A stretch of 64,000 nt of DNA from Orlajensenia stereocauli (GCF_039548895.1 NZ_JBCLVG010000001.1); one strand, 5' to 3'; numbered from the stretch's first letter, positions 47,306-57,001 are shown. Notes: a model not told the origin generated them from the letters alone. Numbers and translations are program-made.

Positions 47306-47566
47306 CTAGACGAGCGCGGCGCGCCGGGCGACGACCTGGACGGCGTTGCCCTCGACCGAGAGGAATCCGTCAGAGGCGTCGGCGACGAGCTTCTCGCCGC
47401 CCGGGAGGGTCAGACGGACTTCGCCGGTGGAGAGGATCGCGAGCAGCGGCTCGTGACCCGGGAGGATGCCGATCTCGCCCTCGACGGTCTTCGCGACCAC
47501 CATGCTCGCCTCGCCGGACCAGACTTCCTGGTCCGCCGAGACGAGACTGACGTTGAGGACAGCCAT
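47306..47566 (-). CDS. atpC: F1 ATP synthase epsilon subunit, short form
   Basis: An 86-residue subunit of the central stalk. It holds the complete N-terminal beta-sandwich (GEIGILPGHEPLLAIL, FLSVEGNAVQVVA) but ends there. The C-terminal two-helix domain that inhibits ATP hydrolysis in E. coli and Bacillus (total length 130-140) is absent. The ATG at 47566 lies 2 bases after the atpD stop. The short form is probably normal for this lineage, but it means that epsilon inhibition is unlikely. Confidence 0.95.
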   Translation of the reverse strand: MAVLNVSLVSADQEVWSGEASMVVAKTVEGEIGILPGHEPLLAILSTGEVRLTLPGGEKLVADASDGFLSVEGNAVQVVARRAALV

Positions 47567-47568
47567 GG

Positions 47569-49032
47569 TCAGCCGTTGTCCTTCTGGATCTGAGCCCACT
47601 TCTCTTCGACGTCGGAGATCGAACCGACGTTGAAGAACGCCTGCTCGGCCACGTGGTCGAACTCGCCCTTGGCGATGGCGTCGAACGACTCGATGGTGTC
47701 CTTGAGCGGAACCGTCGAACCCTCGACACCGGTGAACTTCTTCGCCATGTAGGTGTTCTGCGAGAGGAACTGCTCGATGCGACGTGCGCGCGAGACCGTG
47801 ATCTTGTCTTCCTCGGAGAGCTCGTCGACACCGAGGATGGCGATGATCTCCTGCAGTTCCTTGTTCTTCTGCAGGATCTGCTTGACCGTGGTGGCCACGC
47901 GGTAGTGGTCCTCGCCCAGGTAACGGGGGTCGAGGATGCGCGAGGTCGAGGTCAGCGGGTCGACGGCCGGGTAGAGACCCTTCGACGCGATGGCGCGGGA
48001 GAGCTCGGTGGTGGCGTCGAGGTGCGCGAACGTGGTCGCGGGAGCCGGGTCGGTGTAGTCGTCGGCGGGAACGTAGATCGCCTGGAGCGAGGTGATCGAG
48101 TGTCCACGGGTCGAGGTGATGCGCTCCTGGAGCACACCCATCTCGTCGGCGAGGTTCGGCTGGTAGCCCACGGCGGAGGGCATGCGGCCGAGCAGCGTCG
48201 AGACCTCGGAACCGGCCTGCGTGAAGCGGAAGATGTTGTCGATGAAGAGCAGCACATCCTGCTTCTGCACGTCGCGGAAGTACTCCGCCATCGTCAGCGC
48301 GGAGAGGGCGACGCGCAGACGCGTTCCCGGCGGCTCGTCCATCTGGCCGAAGACAAGGGCCGTCTTGTCGAAGACGCCGGCTTCCTCCATCTCGTGGATG
48401 AGGTCGTTGCCCTCACGGGTGCGCTCACCGACACCGGCGAACACCGACACACCACCGTGGTCCTGCGCGACGCGCTGGATCATCTCCTGGATGAGCACGG
48501 TCTTGCCGACACCGGCTCCACCGAAGAGGCCGATCTTTCCACCCTGCACGTACGGGGTGAGGAGGTCGATGACCTTGATGCCGGTCTCGAACAGCTGGGT
48601 CTTGCTCTCGAGCTGGTCGAAGCGCGGGGGCTTGCGGTGGATGGGCCAGCGCTCGGTGATCTCGATGGTCTCGCCGGGCTCGCCGTTGAGCACCTCGCCG
48701 ATGACGTTGAAGACCTTGCCCTTGGTGACGTCGCCGACGGGAACCGAGATTGCCGCTCCGGTGTCGGTGACCTCCTGGCCGCGGACGAGGCCGTCGGTGG
48801 GCTTCAGGGCGATGGCGCGCACGACGTCGTCGCCGAGGTGCTGAGCGACCTCGAGCGTGAGCGTCGTGGTCTCGCCGTCGAGAGTGATGGTGGTCTGCAA
48901 GGCGTTGTAGACCGAGGGGATCGAGTCGTGCGGGAACTCGATGTCGACCACGGGGCCGGTGACGCGGGCGATGCGCCCGACGGCGCCGCCCGTGGCCTCT
49001 GCCTGGACTGGCGCGGTAGCGGTGTCAGTCAT
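47569..49032 (-). CDS. atpD: F1 ATP synthase beta subunit
   Basis: Catalytic subunit, 487 residues. P-loop GGAGVGKTVLIQEM (about residue 165), the catalytic Glu in GERTREGNDL, the Walker B Asp in LLFIDNIFRFTQAG, and the DELSEEDK region near the C-terminus. Normal length. It lies between atpG and atpC in the standard operon order. Confidence 0.99.
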   Translation of the reverse strand: MTDTATAPVQAEATGGAVGRIARVTGPVVDIEFPHDSIPSVYNALQTTITLDGETTTLTLEVAQHLGDDVVRAIALKPTDGLVRGQEVTDTGAAISVPVGDVTKGKVFNVIGEVLNGEPGETIEITERWPIHRKPPRFDQLESKTQLFETGIKVIDLLTPYVQGGKIGLFGGAGVGKTVLIQEMIQRVAQDHGGVSVFAGVGERTREGNDLIHEMEEAGVFDKTALVFGQMDEPPGTRLRVALSALTMAEYFRDVQKQDVLLFIDNIFRFTQAGSEVSTLLGRMPSAVGYQPNLADEMGVLQERITSTRGHSITSLQAIYVPADDYTDPAPATTFAHLDATTELSRAIASKGLYPAVDPLTSTSRILDPRYLGEDHYRVATTVKQILQKNKELQEIIAILGVDELSEEDKITVSRARRIEQFLSQNTYMAKKFTGVEGSTVPLKDTIESFDAIAKGEFDHVAEQAFFNVGSISDVEEKWAQIQKDNG

Positions 49033-49079
49033 TGTTCTCTTCCTTCTGGATGCGTGTAGTGAGAGTCGTGTGGGATGCG

Positions 49080-49976
49080 TTACTTCGAGGAGAGCGCGTC
49101 GGCTCCACCCACGATTTCGGCGATCTGCTGGGTGATCTCGGACTGGCGTGCCTCGTTGGCGAGCCGCGTGTAGTCCGTGATCAGGGTGTCGGCGTTGTCA
49201 CTCGCGGCCTTCATGGCCTTCTGCGTCGCGGCGTGCTTGGCCGCGGAGGACTGCAGCATCGCGTTGAAGATGCGGCTCTCGATGTACACCGGGAGCAGCG
49301 AGTCCAGCACTGTGGCGGCGTCGGGCTCGAACTCGTACAGGGGCAGGACGACGCCGTCATCCGGCTCCTCTACACCCTCGACGACCTCGAGCGGAAGGAG
49401 TCGCACGATCTGCGGGACCTGGCTGATCATGCTGACGAAGCGGTTGTAGACGACGTGGATCTCGTCGACCCCGCCATCCTCGGCATCCCGGAGGAAGGCC
49501 TCGAGCAGAGCCTCGCCGATCTCCTGGGCCACCTCGACCTGGGGGTTGTCGGTTCCACCGATCCACTGCTGCTCGAACGAGCGGCGGCGGAAGGCGAAGT
49601 AGCCGACGGCCTTACGTCCGATGAGGAAGTACGAGACCTCCTTGCCCTGGCTGCGGAGCAACTCTGAGAGCTGCTCCGCCTCACGGAGCACCTGCGAGTT
49701 GAACGCGCCGGCGAGGCCGCGGTCGCTCGAGAAGATGACGACCGCTGCGCGCTCGATCTTCTCGGGTTCCGTCGTCAGCACGTGGTCCACGTTCGAGTGG
49801 GTCGCCACGGCGGAGACCGCGCGAGTGATCGCCCGCGAGTACGGCGTCGATGCAGCGACGCGCGCCTGTGCCTTCTGGATGCGTGATGCGCTGATCAGCT
49901 CCATCGCACGGGTGATCTTCTTGGTCGTCTGGGCAGACTTGATCTTCTGCCGGTAGACCCGAAGTTGCGCTCCCAT
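49080..49976 (-). CDS. atpG: F1 ATP synthase gamma subunit
   Basis: Rotating central stalk, 298 residues. Starts MGAQLRVYRQKIKSAQTT, and ends with the conserved helix YTRLANEARQSEITQQIAEIVGGA. The VIFSSDRGLAGAFN block is conserved. It is co-directional with atpA (50-base gap) and atpD (47-base gap). Confidence 0.98.
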   Translation of the reverse strand: MGAQLRVYRQKIKSAQTTKKITRAMELISASRIQKAQARVAASTPYSRAITRAVSAVATHSNVDHVLTTEPEKIERAAVVIFSSDRGLAGAFNSQVLREAEQLSELLRSQGKEVSYFLIGRKAVGYFAFRRRSFEQQWIGGTDNPQVEVAQEIGEALLEAFLRDAEDGGVDEIHVVYNRFVSMISQVPQIVRLLPLEVVEGVEEPDDGVVLPLYEFEPDAATVLDSLLPVYIESRIFNAMLQSSAAKHAATQKAMKAASDNADTLITDYTRLANEARQSEITQQIAEIVGGADALSSK

Positions 49977-50026
49977 GTCTCTCCTGGTTTCTAGGGTTCG
50001 TCAGTCGGTCGGATGGAGGGTCAGCG

Positions 50027-51664
50027 TTACCGCTTGACCTTCACGATCTTCTCCTGGTTGACGTCTTCCTCGGCGGCGGCCTCGAACTTCTCGCTCCCGA
50101 CCGAGGCGAGGGGCTTGCCCTCACCGGTCTGGAACTCGAGCTTGAAGGCGTCGACAGCGGCTTCGAGGGCGGCAGTGGTGTCGTCGGACAGCACGTTCGT
50201 GTCGCGGAGCGTCGAGAGCACCTCGGTGTTGCGGCCGAGGTAGTCGAGGAGCTCGCGCTCGAAGCGCAGGATGTCCTCGACCGGGACCTCGTCGAGCTTG
50301 CCGTTGGTGCCGGCCCAGATCGACACGACCTGGTCCTCGACGGGGTACGGCGAGTACTGCGGCTGCTTGAGGAGCTCGGTGAGGCGGGCGCCACGGGCGA
50401 GCTGACGGCGGCTGGTCGCGTCGAGGTCCGATGCGAACATCGCGAAGGCTTCGAGCGAGCGGTACTGCGCGAGCTCGAGCTTGAGCGTTCCGGAGACCTT
50501 CTTGATGGACTTGACCTGGGCGTCACCACCGACACGCGACACCGAGATTCCGACGTCGACCGCGGGGCGCTGGTTGGCGTTGAAGAGGTCGGACTGCAGG
50601 AAGATCTGGCCGTCGGTGATCGAGATCACGTTGGTCGGGATGTAGGCCGAGACGTCGTTGGCCTTGGTCTCGATGATCGGCAGGCCGGTCATCGAGCCGG
50701 CACCCAGCTCGTCGGAGAGCTTGGCGCAACGCTCGAGCAGACGAGAGTGCAGGTAGAACACGTCACCCGGGTAGGCCTCGCGTCCCGGCGGACGACGGAG
50801 GAGCAGGGACACGGCGCGGTAGGCCTCAGCCTGCTTGGACAGGTCGTCGAAGATGATGAGGACGTGCTTGCCGCCGTACATCCAGTGCTGGCCGATGGCC
50901 GAACCGGTGTAAGGGGCGAGGTACTTGAAGCCGGCGGGGTCGGAAGCCGGAGCGGCCACGATCGTGGTGTACTCCATGGCCCCGGCGTCTTCGAGGGCGC
51001 CCTTCACCGAGGCGATGGTCGAGCCCTTCTGGCCGATGGCGACGTAGATGCAGCGAACCTGCTTGTTGACGTCGCCCGACTCCCAGTTGGCCTTCTGGTT
51101 GATGATCGTGTCGATCGCGATGGCCGTCTTACCGGTCTGGCGGTCGCCGATGATGAGCTGGCGCTGGCCACGGCCGACGGGGATCATGGCGTCGATCGCC
51201 TTGATGCCGGTCTGCAGCGGCTCGTGCACGCTCTTGCGCTGCATGACGCCGGGCGCCTGCAGCTCGAGTGCACGACGGCCCTCGGCCTCGATGTCGCCGA
51301 GACCGTCGATCGGGTTGCCGAGAGGGTCGACGACGCGACCCAGGAAGTTGTCGCCGACGGGGGCGGAGAGGACCTCACCCGTGCGGGTGACCTCCATGCC
51401 CTCCTCGATACCGGAGAACTCGCCGAGCACGACGACGCCGATCTCGTCTTCGTCGAGGTTGAGCGCGAGGCCCAGTGTGCCGTCCGCGAAGCGGATGAGC
51501 TCGTTGGCCATGACGCTCGGGAGGCCCTCGACGTGTGCGATGCCGTCTGCGGCATCCGTCACGTGGCCGACCTCGGTCGCTGCAGCAGCGCCGGGCTCGT
51601 AGGCCTTGACGAAGTCCTTGAGCGCGTCACGGATCTCATCGGGGCTGATGGTGAGTTCTGCCAT
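50027..51664 (-). CDS. atpA: F1 ATP synthase alpha subunit
   Basis: Non-catalytic nucleotide-binding subunit, 545 residues. P-loop GDRQTGKTAIAIDT, the Arg finger region in SISVSRVGGDAQ, and LLRRPPGREAYPGDVFYLHS are all typical. A C-terminal extension of about 30 residues (GSEKFEAAAEEDVNQEK) is lineage-specific, as in other Actinobacteria. Confidence 0.99.
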   Translation of the reverse strand: MAELTISPDEIRDALKDFVKAYEPGAAAATEVGHVTDAADGIAHVEGLPSVMANELIRFADGTLGLALNLDEDEIGVVVLGEFSGIEEGMEVTRTGEVLSAPVGDNFLGRVVDPLGNPIDGLGDIEAEGRRALELQAPGVMQRKSVHEPLQTGIKAIDAMIPVGRGQRQLIIGDRQTGKTAIAIDTIINQKANWESGDVNKQVRCIYVAIGQKGSTIASVKGALEDAGAMEYTTIVAAPASDPAGFKYLAPYTGSAIGQHWMYGGKHVLIIFDDLSKQAEAYRAVSLLLRRPPGREAYPGDVFYLHSRLLERCAKLSDELGAGSMTGLPIIETKANDVSAYIPTNVISITDGQIFLQSDLFNANQRPAVDVGISVSRVGGDAQVKSIKKVSGTLKLELAQYRSLEAFAMFASDLDATSRRQLARGARLTELLKQPQYSPYPVEDQVVSIWAGTNGKLDEVPVEDILRFERELLDYLGRNTEVLSTLRDTNVLSDDTTAALEAAVDAFKLEFQTGEGKPLASVGSEKFEAAAEEDVNQEKIVKVKR

Positions 51665-51762
51665 GATCTTCCCTTTTCTGCACGAGGCGTACAGGTTCTT
51701 GACTGTTCGACGTTCTGAGGAGAGAGCGTCGTTGTTCTGTTGTTCCCCGACCGGCCCGAGGG

Positions 51763-52560
51763 CTAGCCGGCAAGCTGGAGTCGCACGTCGTCGAGACGCT
51801 TGGCGACGCTGCCGTCGATGACGTCGTCGCCGACCTGCACGCGCAGGCCTCCGATGACGCTCGGGTCGACGACCTGGTTGATGCGCAGGTTCTTGCCGTA
51901 CTTCGCCGACAGGCCGGCGGCGAGCCGCTCGACCTGCGCGTCGCTGATGATGGCTGCCGAGGTGACGGTGGCCACCGCGTAGCCGGATTCGGCTGCGACG
52001 ACGGATGCCGCATAGCGAACGAGTTCGCCGATCCGACGGCCGCGCGGCTGCTGCACGAGGTGCGAGAGGATCACGACGGCCTGCTTCGACGCCTTGCCCG
52101 CGAGCAGGGTGTCGACCAGGGCCGCCTTGGCCTCGTTGGAGCCGAGCTTCGAGCTGAGAGCCAACTCGAGTTCGGCGTTGGAGGAGACTGAGCGCCCGAA
52201 CGAGAACAGCTCGTCGTCGACGTTGCTTCCCTCAGGGCTCGATGCGGCGACGACGCGCAGACCGAGGTCTTCGATGCCCTCGAGCACGTCGTCGGCATCC
52301 GACCAGCGAGCAGAGGCGATCTCGCCCAGGAGGGCGAGGGCTGCCGGCGTCACGGTGGAGGAGAAGACGCTCGAGACGAGCGCCTTCTTCGCCTCGGGCT
52401 CCGCTCCGTTGTCGGAGAGGGCCGTGAGCAGCTGCGGTGATGAGCCGATGACGCGGGCGGCCGCAAGAAGCGCCTCCCCCGTCGCCAGGTCGGCAGTACC
52501 GCCCTGAGCGGTCAGGGCAGCCCTCGCCGAGACGAGGGCCTCTCTGGTCGCTGATCCCAT
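51763..52560 (-). CDS. atpH: F1 ATP synthase delta subunit
   Basis: Peripheral-stalk subunit, 265 residues, longer than the E. coli protein (177) as is usual for actinobacteria. The C-terminal domain with NQVVDPSVIGGLRVQVGDDVIDGS is the conserved OSCP signature. It lies 4 bases after atpF. The 98-base gap to atpA holds nothing obvious beyond the ribosome site. Confidence 0.96.
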   Translation of the reverse strand: MGSATREALVSARAALTAQGGTADLATGEALLAAARVIGSSPQLLTALSDNGAEPEAKKALVSSVFSSTVTPAALALLGEIASARWSDADDVLEGIEDLGLRVVAASSPEGSNVDDELFSFGRSVSSNAELELALSSKLGSNEAKAALVDTLLAGKASKQAVVILSHLVQQPRGRRIGELVRYAASVVAAESGYAVATVTSAAIISDAQVERLAAGLSAKYGKNLRINQVVDPSVIGGLRVQVGDDVIDGSVAKRLDDVRLQLAG

Positions 52561-52564
52561 GGGA

Positions 52565-53125
52565 CTACTTCTTTCCTGCCGAGGCGGACTCGCTGGCCTC
52601 GAGGTCCGCGAGGAAGCGGTCGACGACGGCGCTGGCCTTGGTGTCGTCGGTCAGGCTCTCGCCGATGACGCCGGAGGCGAGGTCGATCGCGAGCGTGCCG
52701 ACCTCGGTGCGCAGCGACACGACGGCAGCCTGACGCTCGGCCTCGATCTGTGCCTGAGCCGTGGTGGTGATGCGCGTCGCCTCGACCGTTGCGATGTCCT
52801 TCGCCTCGGCCACGATCTTCTTGCCGTCCTCACGAGCGGACTCGCGGATCTTGCCTGCCTCGGCACGGGCGTCGGCGAGCTGGGCCGTGTACTGCTCGAG
52901 AGCAGCCTCGGCCTGTCGCTGAGCCTCGTCGGCCTTGGCGATGTTGCCCTCGATGGCCTCGCCACGCTCGTCGAGAATCTTCTTGACGGTGGGGAGGATC
53001 TTCACCCAGAAGAACACCAGGATGATCGCGAAGCAGACGGCCGACCACACGATGTCGTACAGCTCGGGGATGAACGGGTTGACCGTTTCGCCTTCTTCAG
53101 CAGCGCGCAGGAGCAGCGAGTGCAT
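52565..53125 (-). CDS. atpF: Fo ATP synthase b subunit
   Basis: Peripheral stalk, 186 residues. One membrane helix at about residues 27-46 (IVWSAVCFAIILVFFWV), then a long charged coiled coil (AEAALEQYTAQLADARAEAG) reaching F1. Normal length for actinobacteria. Confidence 0.96.
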   Translation of the reverse strand: MHSLLLRAAEEGETVNPFIPELYDIVWSAVCFAIILVFFWVKILPTVKKILDERGEAIEGNIAKADEAQRQAEAALEQYTAQLADARAEAGKIRESAREDGKKIVAEAKDIATVEATRITTTAQAQIEAERQAAVVSLRTEVGTLAIDLASGVIGESLTDDTKASAVVDRFLADLEASESASAGKK

Positions 53126-53151
53126 TCCTGACTCCGTTTCGATTAAGGGGA

Positions 53152-53391
53152 TTACGCCGGGAACGGAATGAACGCGACGGCGATGGCGATGAAGGCGAGC
53201 GCCTCGGTGAACGCGATGCCGAGGAACATGAGGGTGCTGAGGCGACCCTGGAGCTCAGGCTGGCGCGCGACGGACTCGATCGTCTTGCCGACGACGAGAC
53301 CCACACCGATGGCCGAGCCGATGGACGCGAGACCGAAGGCGATCGGGGCGATGCTGCCGTTGATGTCGGCGAGGATGGATACGGGGTCCAT
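53152..53391 (-). CDS. atpE: Fo ATP synthase c subunit
   Basis: Proton-binding rotor subunit, 79 residues, two membrane helices joined by the polar loop ARQPELQGRL. The proton-carrying Glu is in FTEALAFI in helix 2, and no sodium-type ligand set is apparent. The ATG at 53391 is chosen because the upstream in-frame stretch is not c-subunit-like. Confidence 0.97.
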   Translation of the reverse strand: MDPVSILADINGSIAPIAFGLASIGSAIGVGLVVGKTIESVARQPELQGRLSTLMFLGIAFTEALAFIAIAVAFIPFPA

Positions 53392-53440
53392 GTGTGGAGT
53401 TCCTTCCGGGAGTGGAGAAGTCGACGGGTGTCGGCTTCGG

Positions 53441-54238
53441 TTAGTGCTCTTCAGCCAGAGCGAGCTGGATGTAGACGGCGGTGAGAAGCGTGAAGACGTA
53501 GGCCTGCAGCACACCGACGAAGAGTTCGAAGATCGTGAAGGCGAAACCGAACGCGAAGGTTCCAACACTGAACAGGCTGTACCAGCCGCCCGCGGTGAAG
53601 AGGAAGAACGACGTCGCCGAGAAGCAGAGCACGAGCAGCATGTGCCCGGCGATCATGTTCATCAGGAGTCGGAGAGCCAGCGTGACGGGCCGGAGGATGA
53701 AGGTCGAGATGAACTCGATCGGCGTCACCACGGCGTAGATCGGCCACGGCACTCCGGGCGGGAAGAGCGAGTTCTTGAAGAACGACGCAGGGTGCTTCTT
53801 CACGCCGGCGTAGATGAACGCGACGTAGGCGACGAGCGCCAGAAGGAACGGCAGCCCGATCACGCCGGTTCCGGCCATGTTGAGGCCGGGCACGATGCCC
53901 GTGAAGTTCATGGCGACGATCGTGATGAACATCGCCGTGAGCAGGGGGAGGAAGCGAGTGCCATCCTTCTTGCCCAGCAGGTCTTCCGCGATGTTGACCC
54001 TGATGAAGCCCAGGAGCATCTCCACGATGCTCTGGCCACGCCGGGGAACGACGGTCATCTTGCGAGTCCCGAGCCAGAACAGCACGAGGATCACGATCGT
54101 GACGAGAATGCGGATCGCCATGATCCGGTTGATCTCGAATGGCGTTCCCACGAACAGGAAGCCGGGCGGGAAGAACTCGTCCAATGACGGACCGTGGAAT
54201 CCACCATCGTCGGTGGCTGACGGAACCAGCAGGTTCAC
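53441..54238 (-). CDS. atpB: Fo ATP synthase a subunit
   Basis: Proton-channel stator, 265 residues, about six membrane helices. The essential Arg is in LALRLLMNMIAGHML. The C-terminal helix has the conserved FVGVLQAYVFTLL. The GTG start lacks a close ribosome site, the AGGAG being about 20 bases upstream. The 190-base gap to atpI carries a promoter. Confidence 0.97.
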   Translation of the reverse strand: MNLLVPSATDDGGFHGPSLDEFFPPGFLFVGTPFEINRIMAIRILVTIVILVLFWLGTRKMTVVPRRGQSIVEMLLGFIRVNIAEDLLGKKDGTRFLPLLTAMFITIVAMNFTGIVPGLNMAGTGVIGLPFLLALVAYVAFIYAGVKKHPASFFKNSLFPPGVPWPIYAVVTPIEFISTFILRPVTLALRLLMNMIAGHMLLVLCFSATSFFLFTAGGWYSLFSVGTFAFGFAFTIFELFVGVLQAYVFTLLTAVYIQLALAEEH

Positions 54239-54375
54239 AGCGGTAACTAGCAGCGCTATCTCCTGTTTCGGGGCGTGGAGCTCGGCTCTCGCGACGACGA
54301 ATGATGGGGGTGGTTCCGAACGACTCCGGTGCCATGCAGGCGAAAGGAGCGACGAGAAGCGGAACCGTTCTCTAC

Positions 54376-54405
54376 TCTAGCAATACTTCGGCGATCCCTC
54401 GAACC
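54376..54405 (-). promoter_or_regulatory. Promoter for atpBEFHAGDC
   Basis: On the minus strand TTCGAG, an 18-base spacer and TAGAGT. The start would be near 54368, leaving a leader of about 130 bases that contains a GGTTCCG and CGGAACC pair able to fold. It would let the structural genes be transcribed separately from tsaC-wecA-atpI. Confidence 0.5.
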
Positions 54406-54428
54406 GCTCGGCCCGATGGGACCGCTGT

Positions 54429-54893
54429 TCAGCGCCGGAGTTCGGCTTCTCCGACGTAGGGGATGCGACCGCGCACGAACACGACGACGTCGACGATCAG
54501 CGACCCGAGCACACCGGCGATGAGGCAGAACGCGAGGGTGACCGGCTCCAGCCACGGCTGCGTGCGGAGCGAGTAGACCAGGACCAGGAAGGTGACGAAC
54601 TTCACCATCCATCCGCCCATCACGATGCCGAAGTAGAGACCGATGAGGTCTGGGGCCGAGGCGTAGCGGTTCGCGACCAGGATCGTGACGATCGTGATGC
54701 CCATCAGCAGGAGCGCCAGGACCCCTCCGAGGATCGCGCTCCACACTCCGATCGGACCGAAGATCAGGCCGGAGATGATGGCCCCGACCACCGCAACCGT
54801 GGCCGCGACGGCCACCCCCCAGACCAGCGCGCGGCGGAGCACGGAGTTCGGCGTCGGCGAGACGAAAGCGGGCGCGGGCGTTGAATCACTCAT
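54429..54893 (-). CDS. AtpI-like membrane protein
   Basis: A 154-residue protein with four predicted membrane helices, in the position of atpI between wecA and atpB. AtpI proteins help c-ring assembly or carry magnesium. Sequence similarity to E. coli AtpI is not strong, so the call rests on topology and position. Final segment GRIPYVGEAELRR is cytoplasmic. Confidence 0.75.
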   Translation of the reverse strand: MSDSTPAPAFVSPTPNSVLRRALVWGVAVAATVAVVGAIISGLIFGPIGVWSAILGGVLALLLMGITIVTILVANRYASAPDLIGLYFGIVMGGWMVKFVTFLVLVYSLRTQPWLEPVTLAFCLIAGVLGSLIVDVVVFVRGRIPYVGEAELRR

Positions 54894-54976
54894 GGCATCC
54901 TCGGGGGAATCGGGGGTCGGTCCAGTGTACCGGCGGGTTCCTGGGCGTCCCTCGGCGTGAGAACCGGGGCCGAGCC

Positions 54977-56245
54977 TCAGGAGGAGGCTGTCGGAGTACG
55001 GACGGATGCACCGTCGAGCTCGGCGGGCACTGCGCCCTCCGCCGCTTCGTCGAGCGGATCCTGAGGCGCGAGCTCCTCGGCCTCGGGGGTGTCGGCCTCG
55101 GCGGACTGACTGGCGGCCTCGATGGCCTTGCGGCGGCTGAGCGGGGCCAGGGTGAACAACGTGCAGGCGAAGAAGCCGATGATGAGGAACATCGTCGCCC
55201 AGAGGGTTGAGAGCCCGAAGAAGGTCGGCAGCACGAAGTACAGCAGGCAGCTGATCGAGGCGACAGCGGTCCAGCTGTAGAAGATCAGCACGGCGTGCAG
55301 GTGCGAGTGCCCCATGTCGAGCAGGCGGTGGTGCAGGTGCTTGCGGTCGGCGCTGAACGGCGACTTCCCGGCCCTGAGCCTGCGGATGACCGCGAGCCCG
55401 AAGTCGAGCAGCGGGATGATCAGCACGGCGAACGGCAGGATGATCGGGATGAAGGCCGGCAGCAGCTGGGCGCTGCCGAGCTGGGCCGGGTCGATCTGCC
55501 CCGTGACGGCGACGGCCGATGTCGCCATCAGGAGCCCGACGAGGAGCGCGCCGGCATCGCCCATGAAGAGCCTGGCTGGATGCCAGTTCAGCGGGAGGAA
55601 TCCGGCGCAGACGCCGACGACCAGCACGGCGATGAGTGAGGCGAGGTTGAAGTAGTTGAGCGGCGATGTCTGCTGCACGAGCAGGTAGGAGTAGAGGAAG
55701 AAGACGCCGTTGGCGATGAGGGCGACGCCTGCGACGAGGCCGTCGAGCCCGTCGATGAAGTTGATGGCGTTCATGACCAGCACGATGGCGAAGATCGTGA
55801 TGATGACGCTCATCCAGCTGGAGCCGACGGTGATTCCGCCCCCGATGGGCAGGGAGTAGATCTGCACGCCCTTCCAGGCGACGAGTCCGGCCGCGATGAA
55901 CTGCCCGGCGAGTTTGGTCATCCAGTCGAGGTCCCAGATGTCGTCGGCAACGCCGATGAGCACGATGAGGAGCGCTGCACCCAGGATCGCGAGGATCTGC
56001 TCAGGATTCGCGAACACGATCCTGAGCGTCGGGAACCGGGCGGAGACCAGCCAGGCCGCACCGAATGCAGCGACGATGCCGATGAACATCGCCACGCCGC
56101 CGAGCCTGGGCGTCGGCCTGGTGTGCACGTCGCGTTCGCGGATCTTCGGGTACAGCCTGTATTTGTGGCTCAGCCTGTAGACCACGATCGAGAGGGCGAA
56201 CGTGACGATGGCCGCCACGAGCGACAGCACGATGAACAGGGTCAC
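54977..56245 (-). CDS. Undecaprenyl-phosphate N-acetylglucosaminyl 1-phosphate transferase family (WecA/TagO-like)
   Basis: A 422-residue polyprenyl-phosphate sugar-1-phosphate transferase that starts a cell-wall glycan on undecaprenyl phosphate. Catalytic motifs NAINFIDGLDGL and RLFMGDAGALLVG, and the His-rich KHLHHRLLDMGHSH loop, are intact. About eleven membrane helices and an acidic cytoplasmic tail of about 45 residues. It starts 3 bases after tsaC, the standard actinobacterial arrangement. The sugar is inferred. Confidence 0.92.
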   Translation of the reverse strand: MTLFIVLSLVAAIVTFALSIVVYRLSHKYRLYPKIRERDVHTRPTPRLGGVAMFIGIVAAFGAAWLVSARFPTLRIVFANPEQILAILGAALLIVLIGVADDIWDLDWMTKLAGQFIAAGLVAWKGVQIYSLPIGGGITVGSSWMSVIITIFAIVLVMNAINFIDGLDGLVAGVALIANGVFFLYSYLLVQQTSPLNYFNLASLIAVLVVGVCAGFLPLNWHPARLFMGDAGALLVGLLMATSAVAVTGQIDPAQLGSAQLLPAFIPIILPFAVLIIPLLDFGLAVIRRLRAGKSPFSADRKHLHHRLLDMGHSHLHAVLIFYSWTAVASISCLLYFVLPTFFGLSTLWATMFLIIGFFACTLFTLAPLSRRKAIEAASQSAEADTPEAEELAPQDPLDEAAEGAVPAELDGASVRTPTASS

Positions 56246-56248
56246 GGT

Positions 56249-57001
56249 CTACTCCGCCGGCTCGTCGTGGGCGGGAACAGACTCCGGCCCTGGAGAATCG
56301 GGGGCGGTGGCTGCCTCGGCCAGCGCGTCGCCGACGATCGACTGCACGGCCATCCGCGAGATCACGCCCTCGCGCACGATGTGCAGCTTTCCGCCGCGCT
56401 GCAGTGCCGTCGCATCGACGATGGTCGAACCGGCTGCCGCTGTCGCGACCCCCTCGGTGCCATAGGCGGTGCCTGCAGCGCCGCCGTCCAGGTAGACGTC
56501 GATGGAGTCCCCGAGGGACGCGGATGCCGTGGCCGCGTCGAGCGCCGAGGGCTCACCCGTGCGGTTGGCTGAAGACACGGCCAGCGGACCGGTCTCGCTC
56601 AGCAGTTCGAGCGCGATGGTGTTGGCCGGCATCCGAAGCGCGACGGTGCCCCTCGTCTCTCCGAGGTCCCAGTTCAGCGAGGGCTGGGCGGTGAGGATGA
56701 CCGTGAGTCCGCCGGGCCAGAACGCCTCGACGAGCGCGCGCACCTCCTCGGGGACGTCGGCGGCGAGAGCATCGAGGGTGGGGATGCCGGGGATCAGCAC
56801 GGGCGGAGGCGAGGTGCGATCGCGCCCCTTCGCATCGAGGAGCTTCTGCACGGCCTTCGGATCGAAGGCGTCCGCCGCGATGCCGTAGACGGTGTCGGTG
56901 GGGATGACGACGAGACCGCCGCGACCGATGGCAGCGCGCGCGAGGCGCATTCCGGTGAGCAGTTCTGAGTCGACGGAGCAGTCGAAGACACGTTCAGGCA
57001 T
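56249..57001 (-). CDS. tsaC: L-threonylcarbamoyladenylate synthase (Sua5/YrdC/TsaC family)
   Basis: A 250-residue enzyme that makes threonylcarbamoyl-AMP for the t6A modification of tRNA. The PTDTVYGIAADAFD motif and the LAVSSANRTGEPSA motif are conserved. The Sua5-type C-terminal domain is missing, leaving a short C-terminal tail (residues about 205-250) rich in Pro and Glu. It normally follows prmC directly. Here a 5.7-kb block separates them, and it has its own TAGAAT promoter. Confidence 0.94.
   Translation of the reverse strand: MPERVFDCSVDSELLTGMRLARAAIGRGGLVVIPTDTVYGIAADAFDPKAVQKLLDAKGRDRTSPPPVLIPGIPTLDALAADVPEEVRALVEAFWPGGLTVILTAQPSLNWDLGETRGTVALRMPANTIALELLSETGPLAVSSANRTGEPSALDAATASASLGDSIDVYLDGGAAGTAYGTEGVATAAAGSTIVDATALQRGGKLHIVREGVISRMAVQSIVGDALAEAATAPDSPGPESVPAHDEPAE

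Noticed and set aside
47653..49059. 468-residue plus-strand frame opposite atpD
   Set aside because: It is a shadow of the highly conserved beta subunit gene.
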